The notes beneath the pieces are model-generated. The model was not told the DNA's origin. It ran no database searches and was given only the letters and a program-made list of their open reading frames with translations. A DNA stretch of 64,000 nucleotides from Aurantimonas marina (lineage in GTDB: Bacteria > Pseudomonadota > Alphaproteobacteria > Rhizobiales > Rhizobiaceae), in NCBI RefSeq assembly GCF_017183135.1, contig NZ_JADDXW010000016.1:1-64000 (forward strand). Direction: 5' to 3'. Of the stretch, positions 52,403 to 61,385 are shown in pieces (the stretch's first letter is position 1; each line of letters opens with the position of its first letter). Position numbers and translations under genes: made by a program.

Positions 52403-52945
52403 TCAGTGCAGGATGCGGCCTTGCGGCGTGTCGTCACCCTCGCGCTTGTCGTTCCAGGGCGAGGAGGGATCGGGCCGGCGCTCGAACTCCTCGCCGCTGA
52501 GATCGACCACGTCCGGCCCGCCGCCAGCCCGCGGATCGGGTTGGGGGCCGCGGGTGCCGGGATTCCACGTTCCGGACCCCTGCGCCACGACGATGACGCG
52601 GCTTTTCATGAAATTCCAGATGCCGTCGCGGATTTTCGGCACGAACAGGAGAAATCCGAGCGTGTCCGTGACGAGGCCGGGGGTCAAAAGCAAAACGCCG
52701 GCGATCGCGATCATCACGCCATGCACCAACTCGCGGCCCGGCATGCGTCCGGCGCGGATGTCGGCCTGGATGCGTGCCAGGGTGGACAGGCCCTGCTGCT
52801 TCAGCAAAAGCGTGCCGATGATGGCGGTCAACAAGACGAGGCCGAGCGTTGGCCACAGGCCGATCGCGTTGCCGACCAGGATAAACACGGCGATCTCGAG
52901 GATCGGTATTACCAGCAGCAGAAAGGGAATTAGGGCGAAGGGCAT
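52403..52945 (-). CDS. fxsA: FxsA family membrane protein
   Basis: 180 residues; hydrophobic N-terminal half with FLLLVIPILEIAVFILVGNAIGLWPTLGLVLLTAIIGTLLLKQQG (two helices) and GVMIAIAGVLLLTPGLVTDTLGFLLFVPKIRD, then a disordered polar tail. FxsA suppresses F-plasmid exclusion of phage T7 in Escherichia coli; the normal role is unknown. Lies 230 bases upstream of secB, the same strand, and divergent from timA. Confidence 0.9.
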   Translation of the reverse strand: MPFALIPFLLLVIPILEIAVFILVGNAIGLWPTLGLVLLTAIIGTLLLKQQGLSTLARIQADIRAGRMPGRELVHGVMIAIAGVLLLTPGLVTDTLGFLLFVPKIRDGIWNFMKSRVIVVAQGSGTWNPGTRGPQPDPRAGGGPDVVDLSGEEFERRPDPSSPWNDKREGDDTPQGRILH

Positions 52946-53105
52946 GGTTTGGTCACTCCTTTGACGGCATAATGCCCCTCAAGCGCATTTCGGGCACCAT
53001 CGCATCGCAAGATGAGATAGGAAGTCCGGGAACGAATTTGAATGCATCGCCTGCCGTCTCTATATGGGAGCGGATGGCATGGGCGACGGCGAGGCGACGG
53101 CACCA

Positions 53106-53816
53106 ATGAGTTTCGGGACGATCTTTTTCATAGTACTTGCGGCGATCGTCCTGTTTCAGCTGCGCAGTGTGCTCGGGCGGCGTACCGGCAGCGAGCGTCC
53201 GCCCTTCGACCCCTATTCCCGTCAGGAACGGCGGCCGGAGGAAACCGCACCGAACGACAACGTCGTCACACTGCCGCATCGCAGGCTGCCCGGCGGCAGC
53301 GATGCCGCCGCGCCTGAGACCACCTATGAGGCCATCGACAAGCTGGCCGCGCCCGGCACGCCTCTGAATACGGAGCTGCGCCGTATCCGCGATGCTGACC
53401 CGAATTTCGAGCCGAGGGAATTCCTCGAGGGCGCCAAGCTCGCTTATGAGATGATCGTCACCGCCTTTGCCGATAGCGACCGCAAGGTCTTGAAGAACCT
53501 GTTGTCGAACGAGGTCTATCAGGGCTTCGAGCAGGCGATCACCGACCGTGAACAGCGCGGCGAGCGCATGCAGTCCTCCTTTGTCGGCATCGACGACGCG
53601 ATCATCGTCTCGGCCGAGCAAAAGGACCGCGAGGCTTTGGTCACGGTGCGCATCGTCGCGCAGTTGATTTCCGCCGTGCTGAAGCCGGATGGTGAGATCG
53701 TCGACGGCGATCCCGAAGCCGTTGTCGAGGTCAAGGACGTCTGGACCTTCTCGCGCGATACCCGCTCGCGCGATCCGAACTGGAAGCTGGCCGGGACCGA
53801 ATCCGAAGAAGACTGA
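53106..53816 (+). CDS. timA: Tim44/TimA family protein
   Basis: 236 residues: N-terminal membrane helix (FGTIFFIVLAAIVLFQLRSVLG), Pro/charged linker and a C-terminal Tim44-like domain PREFLEGAKLAYEMIVTAFADSDRKVLKNLLSNEVYQGFEQAITDREQRGE. Bacterial homologue of mitochondrial Tim44; likely inner-membrane, role uncertain. Start at 53106 chosen because it puts the helix at residue 2-22. Leader of the timA-mltA-smr-xre cluster. Confidence 0.92.
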   Translation: MSFGTIFFIVLAAIVLFQLRSVLGRRTGSERPPFDPYSRQERRPEETAPNDNVVTLPHRRLPGGSDAAAPETTYEAIDKLAAPGTPLNTELRRIRDADPNFEPREFLEGAKLAYEMIVTAFADSDRKVLKNLLSNEVYQGFEQAITDREQRGERMQSSFVGIDDAIIVSAEQKDREALVTVRIVAQLISAVLKPDGEIVDGDPEAVVEVKDVWTFSRDTRSRDPNWKLAGTESEED

Positions 53817-53837
53817 ACCGGATCGGCGAGTCGTTCG

Positions 53838-54944
53838 ATGACCCGTTTCGTGCGCCGCAGCTTTGCCGAACTGCCGGGCTGGGCCGGAGCCGATCACGCC
53901 CTGGCCTTTGCCGCGTTTCGCGGCAGCGCTACCCGGATCGTCGAGGACCAGGTGGCTGCGGGAAAGCTGGACATTGCGCCAGGTGCCTTTCGCATCGCGG
54001 CCGAGGCGGCGTTGGCGGCCGAAGAGCTGGACAAGGCCGCCGGACGGTCCTTCTTCGAGACGCATTTTGTGCCGCTGCGCATCGTGCCGGACGGCGCCGG
54101 GACCGAGGCATCGGGCTTCGTCACTGGCTATTACGAGCCGGTCGTCGCCGCTTCGCCGGTGCGCACAGGCAAATTCCGGTTCCCGCTCTACGCGCCACCG
54201 CCGGATCTGGTGAAGATCGACGACGTGTCGCGCCCCCCGGGGCTTGACCCATATTTCCGCTTCGCGCGCCGCGCTCCCTGCGGGCTGCTCGAGGAATATC
54301 CCGACCGCGCGGCGATCGAAGCCGGGGCGCTGGCCGGACAGGGTCTGGAAATCGCCTGGCTCGATGATCCGGTGGAGGCGTTCTTCATCCACATTCAGGG
54401 ATCGGCTCGGCTGCGTCTGTCGGACGGACGCGAGATCCGTGTCGGCTATGCCGCCAAGACCGGCCATCCGTTCACCGCGATCGGCCGTCGCCTGGTCGAT
54501 GAGGGCGAACTGACGCTGGCTGAAGCCGACATGGACGGCATCAGGGGATGGCTGACGGCACATCCCGAGCGGCGGCAGGCGCTGTTCAACCGCAACCGCT
54601 CCTTCATCTTCTTTCGGGAAATGCCGGTGGATGACCCGGCAAAGGGCCCGATCAGCGCGGCGAAGGTGCCGCTCACGGCGCTGGCCTCGATCGCGGTCGA
54701 CCGGGAACTCGCGACCTTCTGCGTGCCCTATTTCATCGACGCGCCGCAGCTTGTCGTGGCGGGTGAGCGGTTCCGCCGCCTGATGATCGCGCAGGATACC
54801 GGCTCGGCCATTCTCGGACCCGCCCGCGCCGACATCTTCGTCGGATCGGGACCGGAGGCGGGAAGGATCGCCGGGCGGATTCGCCATGCAGCGGATTTTT
54901 CCGTCCTGGTGCCGGCGGGGCTCGCCGAGAGTCTCGTCCGATGA
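53838..54944 (+). CDS. mltA: Membrane-bound lytic murein transglycosylase A
   Basis: 368 residues. Cleaves peptidoglycan glycan strands to anhydromuropeptides. Family motifs FVTGYYEPVVAASPVRTGKFRFPLYAPP, QGLEIAWLDDPVEAFFIHIQGSARLRLSDGREIRVGYAAKTGHPFTAIGRRLV, RNRSFIFFREMP and FCVPYFIDAPQLVVAGERFRRLMIAQDTGSAILGPARADIFVGSGPEAG including the catalytic Asp in QDTGSAI-GP-R-D. No classical signal or lipobox is visible at the chosen start; the extension may lie upstream. Overlaps smr by ATGA. Confidence 0.94.
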   Translation: MTRFVRRSFAELPGWAGADHALAFAAFRGSATRIVEDQVAAGKLDIAPGAFRIAAEAALAAEELDKAAGRSFFETHFVPLRIVPDGAGTEASGFVTGYYEPVVAASPVRTGKFRFPLYAPPPDLVKIDDVSRPPGLDPYFRFARRAPCGLLEEYPDRAAIEAGALAGQGLEIAWLDDPVEAFFIHIQGSARLRLSDGREIRVGYAAKTGHPFTAIGRRLVDEGELTLAEADMDGIRGWLTAHPERRQALFNRNRSFIFFREMPVDDPAKGPISAAKVPLTALASIAVDRELATFCVPYFIDAPQLVVAGERFRRLMIAQDTGSAILGPARADIFVGSGPEAGRIAGRIRHAADFSVLVPAGLAESLVR

Positions 54945-55495
54945 GGCGGGGGCGGCGGCTCAGCGGCGAGGATGCCCGCCTGTGGGCGAGCGTCGCGCGC
55001 ACCGCCATGCCACTGAAGGGCAAGGTGCATCCCCAAATGCCGGAGGAACCGCCGGATCGGCTCTCCGAAGCCTTTTCCGCGACGCGCGGTCAGAGCGAGG
55101 ATGCTGGCTCGGCCGACCGGCAGGTGCCAGAGCGCCCGGGCCGGCGCCTGACCCAGCATCCCATTGAAAAACCGACGCGGCGCAAGATCGCCAAGGGGCG
55201 GCTCGGCATCGAGGCGCGCATCGACCTGCATGAAATGACCCAGGGCGGCGCCCATGACGCGCTGATCGGCTTTCTGCGCCAGGCGCAGGCGATGGGCCTG
55301 CGCCATGTGCTCGTCATTACCGGCCGGGGTGCGCGACCCGGTTCGGCCTTCGGCTCGCGCGGGGTCTTGCGCCGGGTGGTGCCGCTGTGGTTCGCAGGGC
55401 CGGAATTCCGGCCGCTGGTGTCCGGCTTCGACAGCGCCGAGCGTCATCACGGCGGCGACGGCGCGCTCTATGTCCGAGTGAGGCGCTTCTCATGA
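54941..55495 (+). CDS. Smr/MutS2-domain protein
   Basis: 184 residues. Basic linker, then a C-terminal Smr domain: GIEARIDLHEMTQGGAHDALIGFLRQAQAMGLRHVLVITGRG and LRRVVPLWFAG-EFRPLVSGFDSAERHHGGDGALYVRVRR. Endonuclease-like fold, role in recombination control or ribosome collision known for relatives; here only the domain is seen. Starts in an ATGA overlap with mltA and ends in an ATGA overlap with xre. Confidence 0.93.
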   Translation: MRRGRRLSGEDARLWASVARTAMPLKGKVHPQMPEEPPDRLSEAFSATRGQSEDAGSADRQVPERPGRRLTQHPIEKPTRRKIAKGRLGIEARIDLHEMTQGGAHDALIGFLRQAQAMGLRHVLVITGRGARPGSAFGSRGVLRRVVPLWFAGPEFRPLVSGFDSAERHHGGDGALYVRVRRFS

Positions 55496-55890
55496 CCCCA
55501 CTCGGCGAGAAGATCCGCGTCATGCGCAAGGAGCGCGGCGTGTCCCAGGGCGAAATGGCCGCCGCGCTCGGGATTTCGAGCGCCTATCTCTCGGCGCTCG
55601 AACACGGCCGGCGCGGACGCCCGACCTGGGAACTCCTGCAGCGCATCATCGGCTATCTCAATGTGATCTGGGATGAGGCGGAGGAGCTGGAGCGGTTGGC
55701 CGAACTCTCGCATCCGAAGGTCACGGTCGAAACCGCCGGACTGAGCCCGGATGCGACGGCGCTGGCCAACCGGCTTGCCGAGACCATCGCGATCCTTCCC
55801 GCCGACGACGTCAAGCGTCTGCTCGCCGCGCTGGAGACAGCGGCGACGCGGGCCGAGGCGGCGCTGAAGGAAAAGCGGCGACGACGGTAG
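55492..55890 (+). CDS. XRE-family transcriptional regulator
   Basis: 132 residues. N-terminal helix-turn-helix MTPLGEKIRVMRKERGVSQGEMAAALGISSAYLSALEHGRRGRPTWELLQRIIGYLNVIWDEAEEL, followed by a Leu/Ala-rich helical tail. Overlaps the Smr stop by ATGA. The mltA-smr-xre triplet is conserved in Hyphomicrobiales; the regulator may act on its own operon, which is inference. Confidence 0.93.
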   Translation: MTPLGEKIRVMRKERGVSQGEMAAALGISSAYLSALEHGRRGRPTWELLQRIIGYLNVIWDEAEELERLAELSHPKVTVETAGLSPDATALANRLAETIAILPADDVKRLLAALETAATRAEAALKEKRRRR

Positions 55891-55928
55891 CTGCGGGTTG
55901 CAAGGGGGCAGCCGCGGCCTCCGGCGGT

Positions 55929-55944
55929 CGATTCACGTGAAACG
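55929..55944. promoter_or_regulatory. parS: Degenerate parS-like site CGATTCACGTGAAACG
   Basis: Three mismatches to the ParB consensus, but the 10-bp core TTCACGTGAA is intact. It is the rightmost site of the cluster, between xre and the amidotransferase gene. Confidence 0.4.
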
Positions 55945-55964
55945 GACGGGCTCAGGGCGAATTC

Positions 55965-55979
55965 TTAAGCATCCGTTAA
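55965..55979 (+). promoter_or_regulatory. Perfect CtrA box TTAAGCATCCGTTAA upstream of the amidotransferase
   Basis: Exact TTAA-N7-TTAA, 72 bases before the chosen start at 56051 and next to a parS-like core. Suggests cell-cycle control by CtrA, inferred from sequence only. Confidence 0.65.
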
Positions 55980-56050
55980 CCATGACCCACGAAACTGGTC
56001 CGTCCGGCGACGACACGGTCGTGGCCAACCCTCTCGCGGTGTCACGCCCG

Positions 56051-56845
56051 ATGTGCCGACTTCTTGCCTATGCCGGCCCGCCCATCTTTCTCGATCGGCT
56101 GCTGGTCGAACCGCGCGCCTCGCTGATCTCCCAGTCGCTGGCGGCACGCGAAGCCAAGACGATCGTCAATGGCGACGGCTGCGGTATCGGTTGGTATGGA
56201 GAGCGCCCCGAGGCCGGCGTCTATCGCGGCATATCGCCGGCCTGGTCGGACGCCAATCTCGTTTCGCTCTGTCGCCAGATCCGCTCACCGCTGTTCCTGG
56301 CGCATGTCCGTTCGGCGACCTACGGCGAGGTCTCCACCGCCAACTGCCATCCTTTCGCCGACGGCCGGCATCTGTTCATGCACAACGGCCAGATCGGCGG
56401 CTATGAGCGGCTGCGCCGGGGCATCGACGCCCTCATCCCGGACGCGCTCTATCCCAGACGGCGAGGCACCAGCGATTCGGAGGCAATCTTCCTGGCGGCA
56501 CTGGGATGTGGACTGGACGACGATCCGGTCGCCGCCATCGCGGCGACCCTCTCCACGATCGCGACGACGGTTCGCGCGACCGGGGAAACCGCGCCGCTCC
56601 GCTTCGCCGCCGTCCACAGCGACGGCGAGACCTTTTGGGCCTATCGCTGGGCCAATGACGGCCTGCCGCCGTCCCTGTACTGGCGCCGCGAGGGTGACGG
56701 GATCGTCGTCGCGTCGGAGCCCTGCGACGCGGACACCGGAAACTGGACGATCGTGCCGCCGGCCTCGGTGCTGGTCGCACGGCGCGACGGTGCCCCGCGG
56801 ATCGTCCCGTTCGAGCTTGCCGTAGCGGCACGCGCTGCTGCGTGA
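56051..56845 (+). CDS. Class II glutamine amidotransferase (YafJ-like)
   Basis: 264 residues. The start MCRLLAYAGPPIFL places the catalytic Cys at residue 2, exposed after Met removal, so this start is preferred over two upstream in-frame ATGs. Ntn-hydrolase features: NGDGCGIGWYGER, FLAHVRSATYGEVSTANCHPF, FMHNGQIGGYERLR, GTSDSEAIFLAAL. Resembles the EgtC/YafJ glutaminase group; the acceptor is unknown. A CtrA box is 72 bases upstream. Confidence 0.92.
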   Translation: MCRLLAYAGPPIFLDRLLVEPRASLISQSLAAREAKTIVNGDGCGIGWYGERPEAGVYRGISPAWSDANLVSLCRQIRSPLFLAHVRSATYGEVSTANCHPFADGRHLFMHNGQIGGYERLRRGIDALIPDALYPRRRGTSDSEAIFLAALGCGLDDDPVAAIAATLSTIATTVRATGETAPLRFAAVHSDGETFWAYRWANDGLPPSLYWRREGDGIVVASEPCDADTGNWTIVPPASVLVARRDGAPRIVPFELAVAARAAA

Positions 56846-56870
56846 GACCGCCGGCCGCCGGGTCGCTGCT

Positions 56871-58172
56871 TTAGAGGATGAACCGCGACAGATCGGTATC
56901 GCCGGCGATGCCGTCGAGCGCCTTGTGCACATAGGCGGCGTCGACCCGGTAGCTCTCGCCGGGCTTGTCGGGCGCCTCGAAGGAAATCTCGTCGAGCACC
57001 CGCTCCATCACCGTCTGCAGACGCCGCGCGCCGATGTTCTCGATCGAGCCATTGAGCGCCACCGCCGTGTCGGCGATGGCGTCGATGGCGTCGTCGGTGA
57101 TCTCCAGATCGACATTCTCGGTCTTCATCAGGGCGATATATTGCTTGATCAGCGAGGCCTCGGTTTCGGTGAGGATGCGGCGGAAGTCCTCCTTGGTCAG
57201 CGCTCGCAACTCGACGCGGATCGGTAGCCGACCCTGTAGCTCGGGTAGAAGGTCCGATGGCTTGGAGACGTGGAACGCGCCGGACGCGATGAACAGAATG
57301 TGATCGGTCTTCACCGGGCCGTGCTTGGTCGCGACCGTGGTGCCCTCGACAAGGGGCAGGAGATCGCGCTGCACACCTTCGCGCGAAACGCCGGCCGAAT
57401 GCCCGTCCTTGTTCGCCACCTTGTCGATCTCGTCCAGGAAGACGATGCCGTTGTTCTCGACCGCGTCGATCGCCTCGCGCACCAGCTGCTCCTGGTCGAG
57501 CAGCTTGTCGGACTCCTCGCCGATCAGGAATTCGTAGCTCTCGCGCACGCTGGTACGGCGCTGCTTGGTGCGGTTCATCGCCTTGCCGAACATCTCCGAC
57601 AGATTGAGTACGCCGATGTTGGCGCCGGGCATGCCGGGGATTTCCATGCCGCCCATCGGGTTGCCGGTATCGGCGACCTCGATATCGATTTCCTTCTCGT
57701 CGAGTTCGCCCGATCGCAGCTTCTTGCGGAAGGAATCGCGGGTCGATGGCGAGGCGGTCTTGCCGACCAGCGCGTCCAGCACCCGGTCCTCGGCGCCCTG
57801 ATGCGCCTTCGCCTTCACCTCCTCGCGCTTCTTCTCGCGCACCAGCCCGATGCCGATCTCGACGAGGTCGCGGATGATTTGCTCGACGTCGCGGCCGACA
57901 TAGCCGACTTCGGTGAACTTGGTCGCCTCGATCTTGATGAACGGCGCGCCGGCGAGCCGCGCGAGACGGCGGGAGATCTCGGTCTTGCCGACGCCGGTGG
58001 GTCCGATCATCAGGATGTTCTTGGGCATCACCTCTTCACGCAGACTGCCTTCAAGCTGCTGGCGCCGCCAGCGATTGCGCAGCGCCACCGCGACGGCGCG
58101 CTTGGCGTCCTTCTGGCCGATGATGTGGCGATCGAGTTCGGAGACGATCTCGCGGGGGGAAAAATCAGTCAT
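56871..58172 (-). CDS. hslU: ATP-dependent protease ATPase subunit HslU
   Basis: 433 residues, AAA+ unfoldase of the HslUV protease. [34 protein letters not shown], Walker [16 protein letters not shown], pore-loop GYVGRD, I-domain, Walker [12 protein letters not shown], sensor ESYEFL and the C-terminal tail ending DLSRFIL, which binds HslV. The partner hslV normally lies directly upstream; it is not in the window. A gap of 377 bases separates hslU from the divergent LuxR gene. Confidence 0.98.
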   Translation of the reverse strand: MTDFSPREIVSELDRHIIGQKDAKRAVAVALRNRWRRQQLEGSLREEVMPKNILMIGPTGVGKTEISRRLARLAGAPFIKIEATKFTEVGYVGRDVEQIIRDLVEIGIGLVREKKREEVKAKAHQGAEDRVLDALVGKTASPSTRDSFRKKLRSGELDEKEIDIEVADTGNPMGGMEIPGMPGANIGVLNLSEMFGKAMNRTKQRRTSVRESYEFLIGEESDKLLDQEQLVREAIDAVENNGIVFLDEIDKVANKDGHSAGVSREGVQRDLLPLVEGTTVATKHGPVKTDHILFIASGAFHVSKPSDLLPELQGRLPIRVELRALTKEDFRRILTETEASLIKQYIALMKTENVDLEITDDAIDAIADTAVALNGSIENIGARRLQTVMERVLDEISFEAPDKPGESYRVDAAYVHKALDGIAGDTDLSRFIL

Positions 58173-58549
58173 GACGTCTTCTGGTTGGATGAGAGGGGGA
58201 GCGCCGATGGGGTCGTTTTCACCGGGGGCAAAAAGATTCTGGCTGCTACATGGGGGTTACAGTTCGCCCTTGCCACCCGTTGGGCCGCCTTTGGAACCGA
58301 CGCATGCGGCAAGAACACGCACAGGCGACGACCTTGGAGACGATTGTCAAGGCTACCAATCCAGCCCGGATTGGGATCAAGATAGCCTGTACGATTCGGG
58401 GACCCTTAACGGGAATCGAGACGTGGAGACGGGAGATTGCGAGAGGCGGCGGCGATGGGCGGATTCGGGGCAATAGGAGCGGGCGGCGACGGTTTGAACC
58501 GGCCGCAAGACCGAAGGGAACGGGACGTTTTTCCGGAGACGGAGGTGTC
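58173..58549. other. Intergenic region between hslU and the LuxR solo, no gene seen
   Basis: 377 bases. Both genes read away from this gap, so it must hold two promoters. I see a good ribosome-binding site GGAGG just before the LuxR ATG but no clear sigma-32 site for hslU, and no trace of an hslV remnant. Confidence 0.5.
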
Positions 58550-59260
58550 ATGAGCTGCGCGCTCGAACGCCTCAAGGCCCTCGCGGCGCCCTGGGATGAC
58601 GAGCGCCTCGCGACACTGCTCAGTAGAATTGCGGCAGATTACGGCTTCTCGCACGTGGCCGTCCTGGCGATGCCATCGACCGACGATGGCGGCATGGCCA
58701 CGCGCTACCTCCTCGGCAATTGGTCGGATGGCTTCGCCCGCTCCTACGAGCAACTCGGGCTGCACCACTTCAAGCTGGTCGTGGGCGCGCTGCGTGCCGA
58801 TCCGATGCCATTCGTCTGGGACATCGAGACGCTCTACGGCGCCGACGAACCCGAGCCGAGTCCGGCGGCCCAGATGCTGCTCGACGAGGGCTATCTGGCA
58901 GGAGCGCTATTGCCGGTGCATGGCCTGACGGCCTTCAACGGCGCCCTGTCGTTCGCCGGCAAGGCCCCCGATCTGTCGGCGCAGACGGTGCGTGACTTGC
59001 ACCTGATCGCCTTCTCGGTGTTCGGCATGCTGGCGGCGGCGCGCTTCGAGGAAAACCGCAAGAACAACCCCCTGTCGACGCGCGAGCGCGATTGCCTGAA
59101 GCTCGCGATGCTGGGCAAGACCTCGTCGGAGATCGGCACCATCCTGTCGCTGTCCGAATACACGATTTCCCAGTACCTCGCTGCAGCGACGCGCAAGGTG
59201 AACGCATCGAACCGTACCCATGCCGTCGCGCTGGCGGCGCAGCTCGGCTATCTATCGTGA
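58550..59260 (+). CDS. LuxR-family regulator with autoinducer-binding-like domain (solo)
   Basis: 236 residues. N-terminal autoinducer-binding-type domain (about 1-160) and C-terminal LuxR helix-turn-helix NPLSTRERDCLKLAMLGKTSSEIGTILSLSEYTISQYLAAATRKVNASNRTHAVALAAQLG. By alignment to TraR, Y61 and W85 (PFVWD) are kept, but W57 is Phe, D70 is Lys and P71 is Leu, so acyl-homoserine lactone binding is unlikely in the usual mode. No luxI gene is present. GGAGG is six bases before the ATG. Brucella VjbR-type solos are the nearest analogues by context. Confidence 0.9.
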   Translation: MSCALERLKALAAPWDDERLATLLSRIAADYGFSHVAVLAMPSTDDGGMATRYLLGNWSDGFARSYEQLGLHHFKLVVGALRADPMPFVWDIETLYGADEPEPSPAAQMLLDEGYLAGALLPVHGLTAFNGALSFAGKAPDLSAQTVRDLHLIAFSVFGMLAAARFEENRKNNPLSTRERDCLKLAMLGKTSSEIGTILSLSEYTISQYLAAATRKVNASNRTHAVALAAQLGYLS

Positions 59261-59298
59261 GCAGCGATCGTCATGTGGATGCGTCGGACTGAGCTATC

Positions 59299-59913
59299 AT
59301 GAACGTGCTTCCCAAAGGCGTCCGGCATAGTCCGGGCCATCTTTCCCGCGAAGAGCAGGTGGCGTTGCTCGAGGCGATTCGTGCCGTCGTCGCGGCGGCG
59401 CCGCTGTTTCAGCCGGTGATGCCGCGCACCGGCAAGCCGCTGTCGGTGCGCATGACCAATTGCGGCGGCCTCGGCTGGGTCGCCGACCGAGCTGGTTATC
59501 GCTATCAACCCACTCATCCGGTGACCGGCGCGTCTTGGCCGGCGATGCCGCCCCAGCTTTTGCGAATTTGGGAGGAGATGTCGGGTTTCGACCATCCGCC
59601 CGAGGCCTGCCTGGTCAATTTCTATGAGACCGGCACCAAGATGGGTCTGCATCAGGATAGCGACGAAGAGGATCTGGCGGCGCCGGTGGTGTCGATCTCG
59701 CTCGGCGACGACTGCCTGTTCCGGGTCGGCGAGACCACGCGCGGCGGACGAACCACCTCGATCCGGCTACAATCCGGCGACATCGTCGTGCTCGGCGGTG
59801 AGGGGCGCCTCGCCTATCATGGCGTCGACCGGATCTATCCGGCCACCTCGGCGCTGTTGAAGAACGGCGGCCGCATCAATCTCACGCTCAGGCGGGTGAC
59901 GCGCCCGGCGTGA
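59299..59913 (+). CDS. alkB: Alkylated-DNA repair dioxygenase AlkB
   Basis: 204 residues. Fe(II)/2-oxoglutarate dioxygenase that removes methyl groups from 1-meA/3-meC. Iron ligands in LHQDSDEEDL (HxD) with distal His in LAYHGVDRIYP, the 2-OG arginines in GGRINLTLRRV, and substrate-lid CLVNFYETGTKMG. Complete N-terminal MSVRMTNCGG. Follows the LuxR gene on the same strand after 38 bases, so co-transcription is possible. Confidence 0.96.
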   Translation: MNVLPKGVRHSPGHLSREEQVALLEAIRAVVAAAPLFQPVMPRTGKPLSVRMTNCGGLGWVADRAGYRYQPTHPVTGASWPAMPPQLLRIWEEMSGFDHPPEACLVNFYETGTKMGLHQDSDEEDLAAPVVSISLGDDCLFRVGETTRGGRTTSIRLQSGDIVVLGGEGRLAYHGVDRIYPATSALLKNGGRINLTLRRVTRPA

Positions 59914-59955
59914 GCGCCCGCGCCGGCCGCCGCGGATTCTCAGAATGCACGGGCC

Positions 59956-60915
59956 TCACAGCTTGCGCAGCGCGACCTGCTCGGTCAGGTGGTTCGGCCC
60001 CTTGCGCAGGATCAGGTCGGCGCGCGGGCGCGTCGGCAGGATGTTCTCGTAGAGGTTCTTGCCGTTGATGTTGCTCCACAGGCCCTCGGCAATCGTCAGG
60101 GCTTCTTCGGGCGACACCTGCGAATAGCGGTGGAAGAACGATCCGGTCTCGCGGAACGCCGTCTCGCGCAGCCGCATGAAACGTTCCACGTACCAGCGCT
60201 GGATATCGACCTCGTCGGCGTCGATATAGATCGAATAGTCGAAGAAGTCGGAGACGAACGGCACGGCCTTGCCGTCCTTCGGCATGTCGCGCACCTGCAG
60301 GACGTTGAGCCCTTCGAAGATCAGGATGTCGGGCCGATCGATGGTGATGCGCTCGCCCGGCACGACATCATAGACGAAGTGCGAATAGACCGGCGCCTCG
60401 ACCCGCGGCACACCCGCCTTGATCTCGGAGAGGAAACGCAGGATCGCGCTGACGTCGTAGCTCTCGGGAAAGCCCTTTCGCTGCATCAGGCCTTCGGCCT
60501 CCAACACGGCATTGGGGTAGAGGAAGCCGTCGGTGGTGATCAGATCGACCTTGGGCGAGGACGGCCAGCGGGCCAGAAGTTCCTTCAACACGCGCGCGGT
60601 GGTCGACTTGCCGACTGCGACCGAGCCAGCGATGCCGATGATGAACGGCGTCTTGGGATGCGCCCCACCCTCCGACAGGAAGCGCTGCCGCTGGCCGAAC
60701 AAAAGCTGCGAGGATTCCACATGGGCGTAGAGCAGGCGCGAGACGGCGAGATAGATGCGGGCGACCTCGTCGAGATCGACCGGATCGCCCATCGAGCGCA
60801 ACCGGCGAACCTCGTCCTCGGTGAGTGTCAGCGGGGCGTCGGCGCGGAATTTCGCCCATTCGGCCGCCGAGAAGACACGGTAGGGCGAGAACTTCGAGGG
60901 CGCGAGCTGGTCCAT
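59956..60915 (-). CDS. coaA: Pantothenate kinase
   Basis: 319 residues, type I. P-loop [109 protein letters not shown]. First committed step of CoA synthesis. Its ATG overlaps the hisE stop as TGATG. Confidence 0.97.
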   Translation of the reverse strand: MDQLAPSKFSPYRVFSAAEWAKFRADAPLTLTEDEVRRLRSMGDPVDLDEVARIYLAVSRLLYAHVESSQLLFGQRQRFLSEGGAHPKTPFIIGIAGSVAVGKSTTARVLKELLARWPSSPKVDLITTDGFLYPNAVLEAEGLMQRKGFPESYDVSAILRFLSEIKAGVPRVEAPVYSHFVYDVVPGERITIDRPDILIFEGLNVLQVRDMPKDGKAVPFVSDFFDYSIYIDADEVDIQRWYVERFMRLRETAFRETGSFFHRYSQVSPEEALTIAEGLWSNINGKNLYENILPTRPRADLILRKGPNHLTEQVALRKL

Positions 60916-61256
60916 CAGTCGCTCACTCGACCGGGATCATGCGGCCGTCCGGCTTTCTCTGCGATTCCCGTTTGCGCCGTCCGCCGTCCGAGCTCCGCCA
61001 TCACCGCCGACAGCGGCACATGGCGGACTCGCAGCGCGACCAGGAGATGATAGAGGAGATCGGCCGCCTCCGACGTCAGTCGCTCGTCGTCCTGCGAAAC
61101 CGCGGCGATAACGGTCTCGGTCGCCTCCTCGCCGAGCTTCTTGGCGACATGGCCGATGCCCTTGGCGACCAGCGAGGCCGTGTAGGAGCCGCTATCCTCG
61201 GACGTGGCACGCGCGGCGACGATCGTCTCCAGATCGGCGAGGGTGAAGTCTGTCAT
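60915..61256 (-). CDS. hisE: Phosphoribosyl-ATP pyrophosphatase
   Basis: 113 residues. Histidine pathway step 2, MazG-like all-alpha. [79 protein letters not shown] has the EExxD/ExxxD metal motifs. Sits between hisF (130-base gap) and coaA, the usual hisF-hisE-coaA order. Confidence 0.97.
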   Translation of the reverse strand: MTDFTLADLETIVAARATSEDSGSYTASLVAKGIGHVAKKLGEEATETVIAAVSQDDERLTSEAADLLYHLLVALRVRHVPLSAVMAELGRRTAQTGIAEKAGRPHDPGRVSD

Positions 61257-61385
61257 GATGACCTTTCGCTATGCGGTCTTTCCAGCGTCTTTCAAGAATG
61301 CGCAGGCGATCGTCGGCCTGAAGCTGGCTGTCGTTGAGACATCTACAGCGGCGTTGGAGCGGATGCGAATCTCGCGACCCATCGC

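Noticed and set aside
52953-54887. 644-residue minus-strand frame opposite timA and mltA
   Set aside because: Antisense shadow spanning two real genes.
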